Of a DNA stretch of 64,000 nucleotides, positions 11,036 to 23,443 are shown piece by piece (positions within the stretch are counted from its first letter, which is position 1; each line of letters starts with the position of its first letter). The stretch spans positions 44,672,500 through 44,736,499 of the forward strand of contig NC_089236.1 of the NCBI RefSeq assembly GCF_963924675.1. Reading direction: 5' to 3'. The DNA is from Phocoena phocoena. Lineage: Eukaryota; Chordata; Mammalia; Artiodactyla; Phocoenidae. The notes beneath the pieces are model-generated. The model saw only the letters and a program-made list of their open reading frames with translations. It did not search any database and was not told the origin of the DNA. A program made the position numbers and the translations under genes.

Positions 11036-12415
11036 ACCAAGGAACGCCCTAGCTACTCCTCTGGGGCCTGTGGCTATTCAGAAGCCTGCATGGCCACCGC
11101 AAGAAGCGGACTGAAATTGCAGTAAGAACGCAAGGGGACTTTCTTCTGGAGGCACGGTGACTTCAGGCAGGAGGTCCTAGATGGGATGCGAGGTCGAGGG
11201 TCCTCTCAGTGCAGCTCAGACTATGGCAAGGAGTAAGACCTCAAGGCCTGTGAGACGTGCCAAAATTCTGTTCGTGAACGTGTGGGTGTGATGGGGAAAT
11301 TAAGCTGCTTCGGTGGAGACTGCTGTGCGTTTCCCTACCCTCGGCGTAGAGAGAGTGGCTCCAAAGGGCTACGGGGCTGGATGTTGCTTAGGAGACCTAA
11401 GGGGTCCTGGGGTTAGTCTGTGTTCCAGCCGGGAACAGGGAGCCCACGCGATTTTCCTAGGTGTCCGGAAAACTCTACTGCCAAAAAAAATATGCAGAGC
11501 AGAGGCTACGGCCTCATGGAAAGTGCTGCACGCCTCCGTTTCTGCAGGGCAAGTCCGGCCTTAACCTACAGGCATGTGCTCACACTGAGTGTCCCGTTAG
11601 CGACACAGCTTTGAAAGATGCTGACTTTCTCCTCGAGCTGAGTGACTTCAGGTACGAGGTCCGCGAAGTATGCAAAGCAGAGTGTTTTCTCTTGGCAGCT
11701 CACACAAGGGCGGCAACCGGTATTTCCTGGGCGCTTCGGAAACACCAGAAATCGTGTCCTGAAGCTGTTTGAGGGCTCTGGAAATAGAGCTCTCCTCAAG
11801 GAACGCGCAGTGTGTTGCCCATCACTCGGAACGCACGGAGGACATCGGAGGGGAAGACCACTGGGACTCGATGTTGCTCAGCTGGTCCACCGGGGTCTGG
11901 AGATACTCACTGACAATGGAGGAAAATGGATGCAAACCAGAGGGGCCTACGAGTCCTCAGAAGGGTACTTCCCTGAAAGTAAAGGCGAAGAGCTACTAAG
12001 AACTCGTGGAAACAGCTGCATGCCTCCCTTTCTGCCCGGCTACTCAGGGCCTAACCTGGAGGCAAGTTCTCACGTTGAGTTTCTCTTGACTTCTAGAGCT
12101 TGTCAGGCTGACCACTACGGCGTCCATGGAAGCACCTGGTTTAGACCGAGCAAACTCATTTTCTTCCCAGAAGCATTCCTACAGGGTTCCCAGGCCTGTC
12201 AACAGCAGGGATTTCAGGTAGCTTCAACGCACCGTGAATGCAGCCTTCCAAATTGGAAAGCGAGGATGTTTAAATCAGGCCCCCGATTTCATGCGCAAAC
12301 GCAGCATACATTGCTGTTGTTTCTAACAAGTCAAAAGAGACACATGGCCCCTTGTGTTTGCTTGCCTGAATCAGCTTCTCGAAGCAGGGGGTTGTGCATC
12401 AAGTGGACTGCCTAA
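11036..12415 (+). repeat. Unit U9 (chimeric)
   Basis: The A8 run near 11485 marks a U1-like left part. From about 11584 (cacactgagtg) it carries the U15-like markers ggaacgcacg and aggacatcgg, but ends in tttaaatcagg. Counterpart is U34. Confidence 0.96.
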
Positions 12416-13790
12416 ACCAAGGAACGCCCTAGCTACTCCTCTGGGGCCTGTGGCTATTCAGAAGCCTGCATGGCCACCGCAAGAAGCGGACTGAAATTGC
12501 AGTAAGAACGCAAGGGGACTTTCTTCTGGAGGCACGGTGACTTCAGGCAGGAGGTCCTAGATGGAATGCGAGGTGGAGTGTCCTCTCAGTGCAGCTCAGA
12601 CTATGGCAAGGAGTAAGACCTCAAGGCCTGTGAGACGTGCCAAAATTCTGTTCGTGAACGTGTGGGTATGATGGGGAAATTAAGCTGCTTCGGTGGAGAC
12701 TGCTGTGCGTTTCACTACCCTCGGCGTAGAGAGAGTGGCTCCAAAGGGCTACGGGGCTGGATGTTGCTTAGGAGACCTAAGGGGTCCTGGGGTTAGTCTG
12801 TGTTCCAGCCGGGAACAGGGAGCCCACGCGATTTTCCTAGGTGTCCGGAAAACTCTACTGCCATAAAAGATATGCAGAGCAGAGGCTACGGCCTCATGGA
12901 AAGTGCTGCACGCCTCCGTTTCTGCAGGGCAAGTCCGGCCTTAACCTACAGGCATGTGCTCACACTGAGTGTCCCGTTAGCGACACAGCTTTGAAAGATG
13001 CTGACTTTCTCCTCGAGCTGAGTGACTTCAGGTACGAGGTCCGCGAAGTATGCAGAGTGTTTTCTCTTGGCAGCTCACACAAGGGCGGCAACCGGTATTT
13101 CCTGGGCGCTTCGGACACACCAGAAATCGTGTCCTGAAGCTGTTTGAGGGCTCTGGAAATAGAGCTCTCCTCAAGGAACGCGCAGTGTGTTGCTCATCAC
13201 TCGGCACGCACGGAGGGCATCGGAGGGGAAGACCACTGGGCCTCGATGTTGCTCAGCTGGTCCACCGGGGTCTGGAGATACTCACTGACAATGGAGGAAA
13301 ATGGATGCAAACCAGAGGGGCCTACGAGTTCTCAGAAGGGTACTTCCCTGAAAGTAAAGGCGAAGAGCTACTAAGAACTCGTGGAAACAGCTTCATGCCT
13401 CCCTTTCTGCCCGGCTACTCAGGGCCTAACCTGGAGGCAAGTTCTCACGTTGAGTTTCTCTTGACTTCTAGAGCTTGTCAGGCTGACCACCACGGCGGCC
13501 ATGGAAGCACCTGGTTTAGACCGAGCAAACTCAGTTTCTTCCCAGAAGCCTTCCTACAGGGTTCCCAGGCCTGTCAACAGCAGGGATTTCAGGTAGCTTC
13601 ATCGCACCGTGAATGCAGACTTCCAAATTGGAAAGCGAGGATGTTTAAATCAGGCCCCCGATTTCATGCGCAAACGCAGCATACATTGCTGTTGTTTCTA
13701 ACAAGTCAAAAGAGACACATGGCCCCTTGTGTTTGCTTGCCTGAATCAGCTTCTAGAAGCAGGGGGTTGTGCATCAAGTGGACTGCCTAA
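12416..13790 (+). repeat. Unit U10 (5-bp deletion type, 1,375 bp)
   Basis: Has gaggtggagtg, gtatgatgg, gtttcactacc, tatgcagagtg and gaatgcagac. Counterpart is U35. Confidence 0.97.
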
Positions 13791-15170
13791 ACCAAGGAAC
13801 GCCCTAGCTACTCCTCTGGGGCCTGTGGCTATTCAGAAGCCTGCATTGCCACCGCAAGAAGCGGACTGAAATTGCAGTAAGAACGCAAGGGGACTTTCTT
13901 CTGGAGGCACGGTGACTTCAGGCAGGAGGTCCTAGATGGGATGCGAGGTCGAGGGTCCTCTCAGTGCAGGTCAGACTAGGGCAAGGCGTAAGACCTCAAG
14001 GCCTGTGAGACGTGCCAAAATTCTGTTCGTGAACGTGTGGGTGTGATGGGGAAATTAAGCTGCTTCGGTGGAGACTGCTGTGCGTTTCCCTACCCTCGGC
14101 GTAGTGAGAGTGGCTCCAAAGGGCTACGGGGCTGGATGTTGCTTAGGAGACCTAAGGGGTCCTGGTGTTAGTCTGTGTTCCAGCCGGGAAAAGGGAGCCC
14201 ACGCGATTTTCCTAGGTGTCCGGAAAACTCTACTGCCATCAAAGATATGCAGAGCAGAGGCTACGGCCTCATGGAAAGTGCTGCACGCCTCCGTTTCTGC
14301 AGGGCAAGTCCGGCCTTAACCTACAGGCATGTGCTCACACTGAGTGTCCCGTTAGCGACACAGCTTTGAAAGATGCTGACTTTCTCCTCGAGCTGAGTGA
14401 CTTCAGGTACGAGGTCCGCGAAGTATGCAAAGCAGAGTGTTTTCTCTTGGCAGCTCACACAAGGGCGGCAACCGGTATTTCCTGGGCGCTTCGGAAACAT
14501 CAGAAATCGTGTCCTGAAGCTGTTTGAGGGCTCTGGAAATAGAGCTCTCCTCAAGGAACGCGCAGTGTGTTGCCCATCACTCGGCACGCACGGAGGGCAT
14601 CGGAGGGGAAGACCACTGGGACTCGATGTTGCTCAGCTGGTCCACCGGGGTCTGGAGATACTCACTGACAATGGAGGAAAATGGATGCAAACCAGAGGGG
14701 CCTACGAGTCCTCAGAAGGGTACTTCCCTGAAAGTAAAGGCGAAGAGCTACTAAGAACTCGTGGAAACAGCTGCATGCCTCCCTTTCTGCCCGGCTACTC
14801 AGGGCCTAACCTGGAGGCAAGTTCTCACGTTGAGTTTCTCTTGACTTCTAGAGCTTGTCAGGCTGACCACTACGGCGTCCATGGAAGCACCTGGTTTAGA
14901 CCGAGCAAACTCATTTTCTTCCCAGAAGCATTCCTACAGGGTTCCCAGGCCTGTCAACAGCAGGGATTTCAGGTAGCTTCAACGCACCGTGAATGCAGCC
15001 TTCCAAATTGGAAAGCGAGGATGTTTAAATCAGGCCCCCGATTTCATGCGCAAACGCAGCATACATTGCTGTTGTTTCTAACAAGTCAAAAGAGACACAT
15101 GGCCCCTTGTGTTTGCTTGCCTGAATCAGCTTCTAGAAGCAGGGGGTTGTGCATCAAGTGGACTGCCTAA
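13791..15170 (+). repeat. Unit U11
   Basis: Same type as U7, with gtgtgatggg and caacgcacc. T at 14105 (gtagtgagag) is private. The counterpart U36 has A. Confidence 0.97.
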
Positions 15171-16543
15171 ACCAAGGAACGCCCTAGCTACTCCTCTGGG
15201 GCCTGTGGCTATTCAGAAGCCTGCATTGCCACCGCAAGAAGCGGACTGAAATTGCAGTAAGAACGCAAGGGGACTTTCTTCTGGAGGCACGGTGACTTCA
15301 GGCAGGAGGTCCTAGATGGAATGCGAGGTGGAGTGTCCTCTCAGTGCAGCTCAGACTATGGCAAGGAGTAAGACCTCAAGGCCTGTGAGACGTGCCAAAA
15401 TTCTGTTCGTGAACGTGTGGGTATGATGGGGAAATTAAGCTGCTTCGGTGGAGACTGCTGTGCGTTTCACTACCCTCGGCGTAGAGAGAGTGGCTCCAAA
15501 GGGCTACGGGGCTGGATGTTGCTTAGGAGACCTAAGGGGTCCTGGGGTTAGTCTGTGTTCCAGCCGGGACAGGGAGCCCACGCGATTTTCCTAGGTGTCC
15601 GGAAAACTCTACTGCCATAAAAGATATGCAGAGCAGAGGCTACGGCCTCATGGAAAGTGCTGCACGCCTCCGTTTCTGCAAGGCAAGTCCGGCCTTAACC
15701 TACAGGCATGTGCTCACACTGAGTGTCCCGTTAGCGACACAGCTTTGAAAGATGCTGACTTTCTCCTCGAGCTGAGTGACTTCAGGTCCGAGGTCCGCGA
15801 AGTATGCAGAGTGTTTTCTCTTGGCAGCTCACACAAGGGCGGCAACCGGTATTTCCTGGGCGCTTCGGACACACCAGAAATCGTGTCCTGAAGCTGTTTG
15901 AGGGCTCTGGAAATAGAGCTCTCCTCAAGGAACGCGCAGTGTGTTGCTCATCACTCGGCACGCACGGAGGGCATCGGAGGGGAAACCACTGGGCCTCGAT
16001 GTTGCTCAGCTGGTCCACCGGGGTCTGGAGATACTCACTGACAATGGAGGAAAATGGATGCAAACCAGAGGGGCCTACGAGTTCTCAGAAGGGTACTTCC
16101 CTGAAAGTAAAGGCGAAGAGCTACTAAGAACTCGTGGAAACAGCTTCATGCTTCCCTTTCTGCCCGGCTACTCAGGGCCTAACCTGGAGGCAAGTTCTCA
16201 CGTTGAGTTTCTCTTGACTTCTAGAGCTTGTCAGGCTGACCACCACGGCGGCCATGGAAGCACCTGGTTTAGACCGAGCAAACTCAGTTTCTTCCCAGAA
16301 GCCTTCCTACAGGGTTCCCAGGCCTGTCAACAGCAGGGATTTCAGGTAGCTTCAAGGCACCGTGAATGCAGACTTCCAAATTGGAAAGCGAGGATGTTTA
16401 AATCAGGCCCCCGATTTCATGCGCAAACGCAGCATACATTGCTGTTGTTTCTAACAAGTCAAAAGAGGCACATGGCCCCTTGTGTTTGCTTGCCTGAATC
16501 AGCTTCTCGAAGCAGGGGTTTGTGCATCAAGTGGACTGCCTCA
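15171..16543 (+). repeat. Unit U12 (triple-deletion unit, 1,373 bp)
   Basis: Carries the 5-bp deletion, a 1-bp loss in ggggaaaccac near 15980 and a private 1-bp loss in gccgggacagg near 15568. tgcaaggc, caggtccgag and catgcttccc are shared only with U40. Confidence 0.97.
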
Positions 16544-17923
16544 ACCAAGGAACGCCCTAGCTACTCCTCTGGGGCCTGTGGCTATTCAGAAGCCTGCATT
16601 GCCACCGCAAGAAGCGGACTGAAATTGCAGTAAGAACGCAAGGGGACTTTCTTCTGGAGGCACGGTGACTTCAGGCAGGAGGTCCTAGGTGGAATGCGAG
16701 GCCGAGGGTGCTCTCAGTGCAGGTCAGACTAGGGCAAGGCGTAAGACCTCAAGGCCTGTGAGACGTGCCAAAATTCTGTTCGTGAACGTGTGGGTGTGAT
16801 GGGGAAATTAAGCTGCTTCGGTGGAGACTGCTGTGCGTTTCCCTACCCTCGGCGTAGAGAGAGTGGCTCCAAAGGGCTACGGGGCTGGATGTTGCTTAGG
16901 AGACCTAAGGGGTCCTGGGATTAGTCTGTGTTCCAGCCGGGAACAGGGAGCCCACGCGATTTTCCTACGTGTCCGGAAAACTCTACTGCCATAAAAGATA
17001 TGCAGAGCAGAGGCTACGGCCTCACGGAAAGTGCTGCACGCCTCCGTTTCTGCAGGGCAAGTCCGGCCTTAACCTACAGGCATGTGCTCACACTGAGTGT
17101 CCCATTAGCGACACAGCTTTGAAAGATGCTGACTTTCTTCTCGAGCTGAGTGACTTCAGGTACGAGGTCCGCGAAGTATGCAAAGCAGAGTGTTTTCTCT
17201 TGGCAGCTCACACAAGGGCGGCAACCGGTATTTCCTGGGCGCTTCGGACACACCAGAAATCGTGTCCTGAAGCTGTTTGAGGGCTCTGGAAATAGAGCTC
17301 TCCTCAAGGAACGCGCAGTGTGTTGCCCATCACTCGGCACGCACGCAGGGCATCGGAGGGGAAGATCACTGGGACTCGATGTTGCTCAGCTGGTCCACCG
17401 GGGTCTGGAGATACTCACTGACAATGGAGGAAAATGGATGCAAACCAGAGGGGCCTACGAGTCCTCAGAAGGGTACTTCCCTGAAAGTAAAGGCGAAGAG
17501 CTACTAAGAACTCGTGGAAACAGCTGCATGCCTCCCTTTCTGCCCGGCTACTCAGGGCCTAACCTGGAGGCAAGTTCTCACGTTGAGTTTCTCTTGACTT
17601 CTAGAGCTTGTCAGGCTGACCACTACGGCGTCCATGGAAGCACCTGGTTTAGACCGAGCAAACTCATTTTCTTCCCAGAAGCATTCCTACAGGGTTCCCA
17701 GGCCTGTCAACAGCAGGGATTTCAGGTAGCTCCAACGCACCGTGAATGCAGCCTTCCAAATTGGAAAGCGAGGATGTTTAAATCAGGCCCCCGATTTCAT
17801 GCGCAAACGCAGCATACATTGCTGTTGTTTCTAACAAGTCAAAAGAGACACATGGCCCCTTGTGTTTGCTTGCCTGAATCAGCTTCTCGAAGCAGGGGGT
17901 TGTGCATCAAGTGGACTGCCTCA
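16544..17923 (+). repeat. Unit U13 (cctaggtgg type)
   Basis: Has cctaggtgg, gggattag, cctacgtg, cccattagcg, tttcttctcg and gtagctccaacg. gaagatcact is shared with U41 only. C at 17025 is private. Confidence 0.97.
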
Positions 17924-19303
17924 ACCAAGGAACGCCCTAGCTACTCCTCTGGGGCCTGTGGCTATTCAGAAGCCTGCATGGCCACCGCAAGAAGCGGACT
18001 GAAATTGCAGTAAGAACGCAAGGGGACTTTCTTCTGGAGGCACGGTGACTTCAGGCAGGAGGTCCTAGATGGGATGCGAGGTCGAGGGTCCTCTCAGTGC
18101 AGCTCAGACTATGGCAAGGAGTAAGACCTCAAGGCCTGTGAGACGTGCCAAAATTCTGTTCGTGAACGTGTGGGTGTGATGGGGAAATTAAGCTGCTTCG
18201 GTGGAGACTGCTGTGCGTTTCCCTACCCTCGGCGTAGAGAGAGTGGCTCCAAAGGGCTACGGGGCTGGATGTTGCTTAGGAGACCTAAGGGGTCCTGGGG
18301 TTAGTCTGTGTTCCAGCCGGGAACAGGGAGCCCACGCGATTTTCCTAGGTGTCCGGAAAACTCTACTGCCAAAAAAAATATGCAGAGCAGAGGCTACGGC
18401 CTCATGGAAAGTGCTGCACGCCTCCGTTTCTGCAGGGCAAGTCCGGCCTTAACCTACAGGCATGTGCTCACTCTGAGGGTCCCGTTAGCGACACAGCTTT
18501 GAAAGATGCTGACTTTCTCCTCGAGCTGAGTGACTTCAGGTACGAGGTCCGCGAAGTATGCAAAGCACAGTGTTTTTTCTTGGCACCTCACACAAGGGCG
18601 GCAACCGGTATTTCCTGGGCGCTTCGGACACACCAGAAATCGTGTCCTGAAGCTGTTTGAGGGCTCTGGAAATAGAGCTCTCCTCAAGGAACGCGCAGTG
18701 TGTTGCCCATCACTCGGCACGCACGCAGGGCATCGGAGGGGAAGACCACTGGGCCTCGATGTTGCTCAGCTGGTCCACCGGGGTCTGGAGATACTCACTG
18801 ACAATGGAGGAAAATGGATGCAAACCAGAGGGGCCTACGAGTCCTCAGAAGGGTACTTCCCTGAAAGTAAAGGCGAAGAGCTACTAAGAACTCGTGGAAA
18901 CAGCTGCATGCCTCCCTTTCTGCCCGGCTACTCAGGGCCTAACCTGGAGGCAAGTTCTCACGTTGAGTTTCTCTTGACTTCTAGAGCTTGTCAGGCTGAC
19001 CACCACGGCGGCCATGGAAGCACCTGGTATAGACCGAGCAAACTCAGTTTCTTCCCAGAAGCATTCCTACAGGGTTCCCAGGCCTGTCAACAGCAGGGAT
19101 TTCAGGTAGCTTCAAGGCACCGTGAATGAAGCCTTCCAAATTGGAAAGCGAGGATGTTTCAAACAGGCCCCCGATTTCATGCGCAAACGCAGCATACATT
19201 GCTGCTGTTTCTAACAAGTCAAAAGAGGCACATGGCCCCTTGTGTTTGCTTGCCTGAATCAGCTTCTCGAAGCAGGGGTTTGTGCATCAAGTGGACTGCC
19301 TCA
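17924..19303 (+). repeat. Unit U14 (A8 type)
   Basis: Like U1 but with aagtccggcc. Second member of a trimer cassette. Counterpart is U42. Confidence 0.97.
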
Positions 19304-20683
19304 ACCAAGGAACGCCCTAGCTACTCCTCTGGGGCCTGTGGCTATTCAGAAGCCTGCATTGCCACCGCAAGAAGCGGACTGAAATTGCAGTAAGAACGCA
19401 AGGGGACTTTCTTCTGGAGGCACGGTGACTTTAGGCAGGAGGTCCTAGATGGAATGCGAGGGCGAGGGTGCTCTCAGTGCAGGTCAGACTAGGGCAAGGC
19501 GTAAAACCTCAAGGCCTGTGAGACGTGCCAAAATTCTGTTCGTGAACGTGTGGGTGTGATGGGGAAATTAAGCTGCTTCGGTGGAGACTGCTGTGCGTTT
19601 CCCTACCCTCGGCGTAGAGAGAGTGGCTCCAAAGGGCTACGGGGCTGGATGTTGCTTAGGAGACCTAAGGGGTCCTGGGGTTAGTCTGTGTTCCAGCCGG
19701 GAAAAGGGAGCCCACGCGATTTTCCTAGGTGTCCGGAAAACTCTACTGCCATCAAAGATATGCAGAGCAGAGGCTACGGCCTCATGGAAAGTGCTGCACG
19801 CCTCCGTTTCTGCAGGGCAAGTCCGGCCTTAACCTACAGGCATGTGCTCACACTGAGTGTCCCGTTAGCGACACAGCTTTGAAAGATGCTGACTTTCTCC
19901 TCGAGCTGAGTGACTTCAGGTACGAGGTCCGCGAAGTATGCAAAGCAGAGTGTTTTCTCTTGGCAGCTCACACAAGGGCGGCAACCGGTATTTCCTGGGC
20001 GCTTCGGAAACACCAGAAATCGTGTCCTGAAGCTGTTTGAGGGCTCTGGAAATAGAGCTCTCCTCAAGGAACGCGCAGTGTGTTGCCCATCACTCGGAAC
20101 GCACGGAGGACATCGGAGGGGAAGACCACTGGGACTCGATGTTGCTCAGCTGGTCCACCGGGGTCTGGAGATACTCACTGACAATGGAGGAAAATGGATG
20201 CAAACCAGAGGGGCCTACGAGTCCTCAGAAGGGTACTTCCCTGAAAGTAAAGGCGAAGAGCTACTAAGAACTCGTGGAAACAGCTGCATGCCTCCCTTTC
20301 TGCCCGGCTACTCAGGGCCTAACCTGGAGGCAAGTTCTCACGTTGAGTTTCTCTTGACTTCTAGAGCTTGTCAGGCTGACCACTACGGCGTCCATGGAAG
20401 CACCTGGTTTAGACCGAGCAAACTCATTTTCTTCCCAGAAGCATTCCTACAGGGTTCCCAGGCCTGTCAACAGCAGGGATTTCAGGTAGCTTCAACGCAC
20501 CGTGAATGCAGCCTTCCAAATTGGAAAGCGAGGATGTTTAAAAGAGGCCGCCGATTTCATGCGCAAACGCAGCATACATTGCTGTTGTTTCTAACAAGTC
20601 AAAAGAGACACATGGCCCCTTGTGTTTGCTTGCCTGAATCAGCTTCTCGAAGCAGGGGTTTGTGCATCAAGTGGACTGCCTCA
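19304..20683 (+). repeat. Unit U15 (gagggcgagg type)
   Basis: Has cagactaggg, gtaaaacctc, ggaacgcacg and aaagaggccgcc. The ending ggggtttgtg and ctcaacc is shared with U43 but not with U18 or U21. Confidence 0.97.
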
Positions 20684-22063
20684 ACCAAGGAACGCCCTAG
20701 CTACTCCTCTGGGGCCTGTGGCTATTCAGAAGCCTGCATTGCCACCGCAAGAAGCGGACTGAAATTGCAGTAAGAACGCAAGGGGACTTTCTTCTGGAGG
20801 CACGGTGACTTCAGGCAGGAGGTCCTAGGTGGAATGCGAGGCCGAGGGTGCTCTCAGTGCAGGTCAGACTAGGGCAAGGCGTAAGACCTCAAGGCCTGTG
20901 AGACGTGCCAAAATTCTGTTCGTGAACGTGTGGGTGTGATGGGGAAATTAAGCTGCTTCGGTGGAGACTGCTGTGCGTTTCCCTACCCTCGGCGTAGAGA
21001 GAGTGGCTCCAAAGGGCTACGGGGCTGGATGTTGCTTAGGAGACCTAAGGGGTCCTGGGATTAGTCTGTGTTCCAGCCGGGAACAGGGAGCCCACGCGAT
21101 TTTCCTACGTGTCCGGAAAACTCTACTGCCATAAAAGATATGCAGAGCAGAGGCTACGGCCTCATGGAAAGTGCTGCACGCCTCCGTTTCTGCAGGGCAA
21201 GTCCGGCCTTAACCTACAGGCATGTGCTCACACTGAGTGTCCCATTAGCGACACAGCTTTGAAAGATGCTGACTTTCTTCTCGAGCTGAGTGACTTCAGG
21301 TACGAGGTCCGCGAAGTATGCAAAGCAGAGTGTTTTCTCTTGGCAGCTCACACAAGGGCGGCAACCGGTATTTCCTGGGCGCTTCGGACACACCAGAAAT
21401 CGTGTCCTGAAGCTGTTTGAGGGCTCTGGAAATAGAGCTCTCCTCAAGGAACGCGCAGTGTGTTGCCCATCACTCGGCACGCACGCAGGGCATCGGAGGG
21501 GAAGACCACTGGGACTCGATGTTGCTCAGCTGGTCCACCGGGGTCTGGAGATACTCACTGACAATGGAGGAAAATGGATGCAAACCAGAGGGGCCTACGA
21601 GTCCTCAGAAGGGTACTTCCCTGAAAGTAAAGGCGAAGAGCTACTAAGAACTCGTGGAAACAGCTGCATGCCTCCCTTTCTGCCCGGCTACTCAGGGCCT
21701 AACCTGGAGGCAAGTTCTCACGTTGAGTTTCTCTTGACTTCTAGAGCTTGTCAGGCTGACCACTACGGCGTCCATGGAAGCACCTGGTTTAGACCGAGCA
21801 AACTCATTTTCTTCCCAGAAGCATTCCTACAGGGTTCCCAGGCCTGTCAACAGCAGGGATTTCAGGTAGCTCCAACGCACCGTGAATGCAGCCTTCCAAA
21901 TTGGAAAGCGAGGATGTTTAAATCAGGCCCCCGATTTCATGCGCAAACGCAGCATACATTGCTGTTGTTTCTAACAAGTCAAAAGAGACACATGGCCCCT
22001 TGTGTTTGCTTGCCTGAATCAGCTTCTCGAAGCAGGGGGTTGTGCATCAAGTGGACTGCCTCA
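20684..22063 (+). repeat. Unit U16 (cctaggtgg type)
   Basis: Like U13, but with gaagaccact and ctcatggaaag. Ends in ctcaacc. Confidence 0.97.
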
Positions 22064-23443
22064 ACCAAGGAACGCCCTAGCTACTCCTCTGGGGCCTGTG
22101 GCTATTCAGAAGCCTGCATGGCCACCGCAAGAAGCGGACTGAAATTGCAGTAAGAACGCAAGGGGACTTTCTTCTGGAGGCACGGTGACTTCAGGCAGGA
22201 GGTCCTAGATGGGATGCGAGGTCGAGGGTCCTCTCAGTGCAGCTCAGACTATGGCAAGGAGTAAGACCTCAAGGCCTGTGAGACGTGCCAAAATTCTGTT
22301 CGTGAACGTGTGGGTGTGATGGGGAAATTAAGCTGCTTCGGTGGAGACTGCTGTGCGTTTCCCTACCCTCGGCGTAGAGAGAGTGGCTCCAAAGGGCTAC
22401 GGGGCTGGATGTTGCTTAGGAGACCTAAGGGGTCCTGGGGTTAGTCTGTGTTCCAGCCGGGAACAGGGAGCCCACGCGATTTTCCTAGGTGTCCGGAAAA
22501 CTCTACTGCCAAAAAAAATATGCAGAGCAGAGGCTACGGCCTCATGGAAAGTGCTGCACGCCTCCGTTTCTGCAGGGCAAGTCCGGCCTTAACCTACAGG
22601 CATGTGCTCACTCTGAGGGTCCCGTTAGCGACACAGCTTTGAAAGATGCTGACTTTCTCCTCGAGCTGAGTGACTTCAGGTACGAGGTCCGCGAAGTATG
22701 CAAAGCACAGTGTTTTTTCTTGGCACCTCACACAAGGGCGGCAACCGGTATTTCCTGGGCGCTTCGGACACACCAGAAATCGTGTCCTGAAGCTGTTTGA
22801 GGGCTCTGGAAATAGAGCTCTCCTCAAGGAACGCGCAGTGTGTTGCCCATCACTCGGCACGCACGCAGGGCATCGGAGGGGAAGACCACTGGGCCTCGAT
22901 GTTGCTCAGCTGGTCCACCGGGGTCTGGAGATACTCACTGACAATGGAGGAAAATGGATGCAAACCAGAGGGGCCTACGAGTCCTCAGAAGGGTACTTCC
23001 CTGAAAGTAAAGGCGAAGAGCTACTAAGAACTCGTGGAAACAGCTGCATGCCTCCCTTTCTGCCCGGCTACTCAGGGCCTAACCTGGAGGCAAGTTCTCA
23101 CGTTGAGTTTCTCTTGACTTCTAGAGCTTGTCAGGCTGACCACCACGGCGGCCATGGAAGCACCTGGTATAGACCGAGCAAACTCAGTTTCTTCCCAGAA
23201 GCATTCCTACAGGGTTCCCAGGCCTGTCAACAGCAGGGATTTCAGGTAGCTTCAAGGCACCGTGAATGAAGCCTTCCAAATTGGAAAGCGAGGATGTTTC
23301 AAACAGGCCCCCGATTTCATGCGCAAACGCAGCATACATTGCTGCTGTTTCTAACAAGTCAAAAGAGGCACATGGCCCCTTGTGTTTGCTTGCCTGAATC
23401 AGCTTCTCGAAGCAGGGGTTTGTGCATCAAGTGGACTGCCTCA
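22064..23443 (+). repeat. Unit U17 (A8 type)
   Basis: I see no difference from U14. Carries the TGA near unit position 1204. Confidence 0.97.

Larger units (their letters stand above)
1..15170 (+). repeat. Higher-order block, copy 1 (U1-U11)
   Basis: Eleven units whose order of types is repeated at 34479-49648. Rare markers are shared position for position. Examples are the accacggaac start of U3, gtgtgacgtg in U6, gtgtaatggg in U7 and ggaccgcacg in U2. The constant offset of 34,478 bp means no net length change across 15 kb. I found two differences: 14105 is T where 48583 is A, and 3975 is G where 38453 is A. A full alignment was not run, so there may be a few more. Confidence 0.93.
16544..20683 (+). 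repeat. Trimer higher-order repeat, block 1 copy 1 (U13-U15)
   Basis: A 4,140-bp cassette of three unit types in fixed order. The first has cctaggtgg near unit position 141, the second has the A8 run and the third has gagggcgagg. It is the first of three consecutive copies. U13 differs from the later first members by gaagatcact near 17364 and by a private C at 17025. Confidence 0.93.
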
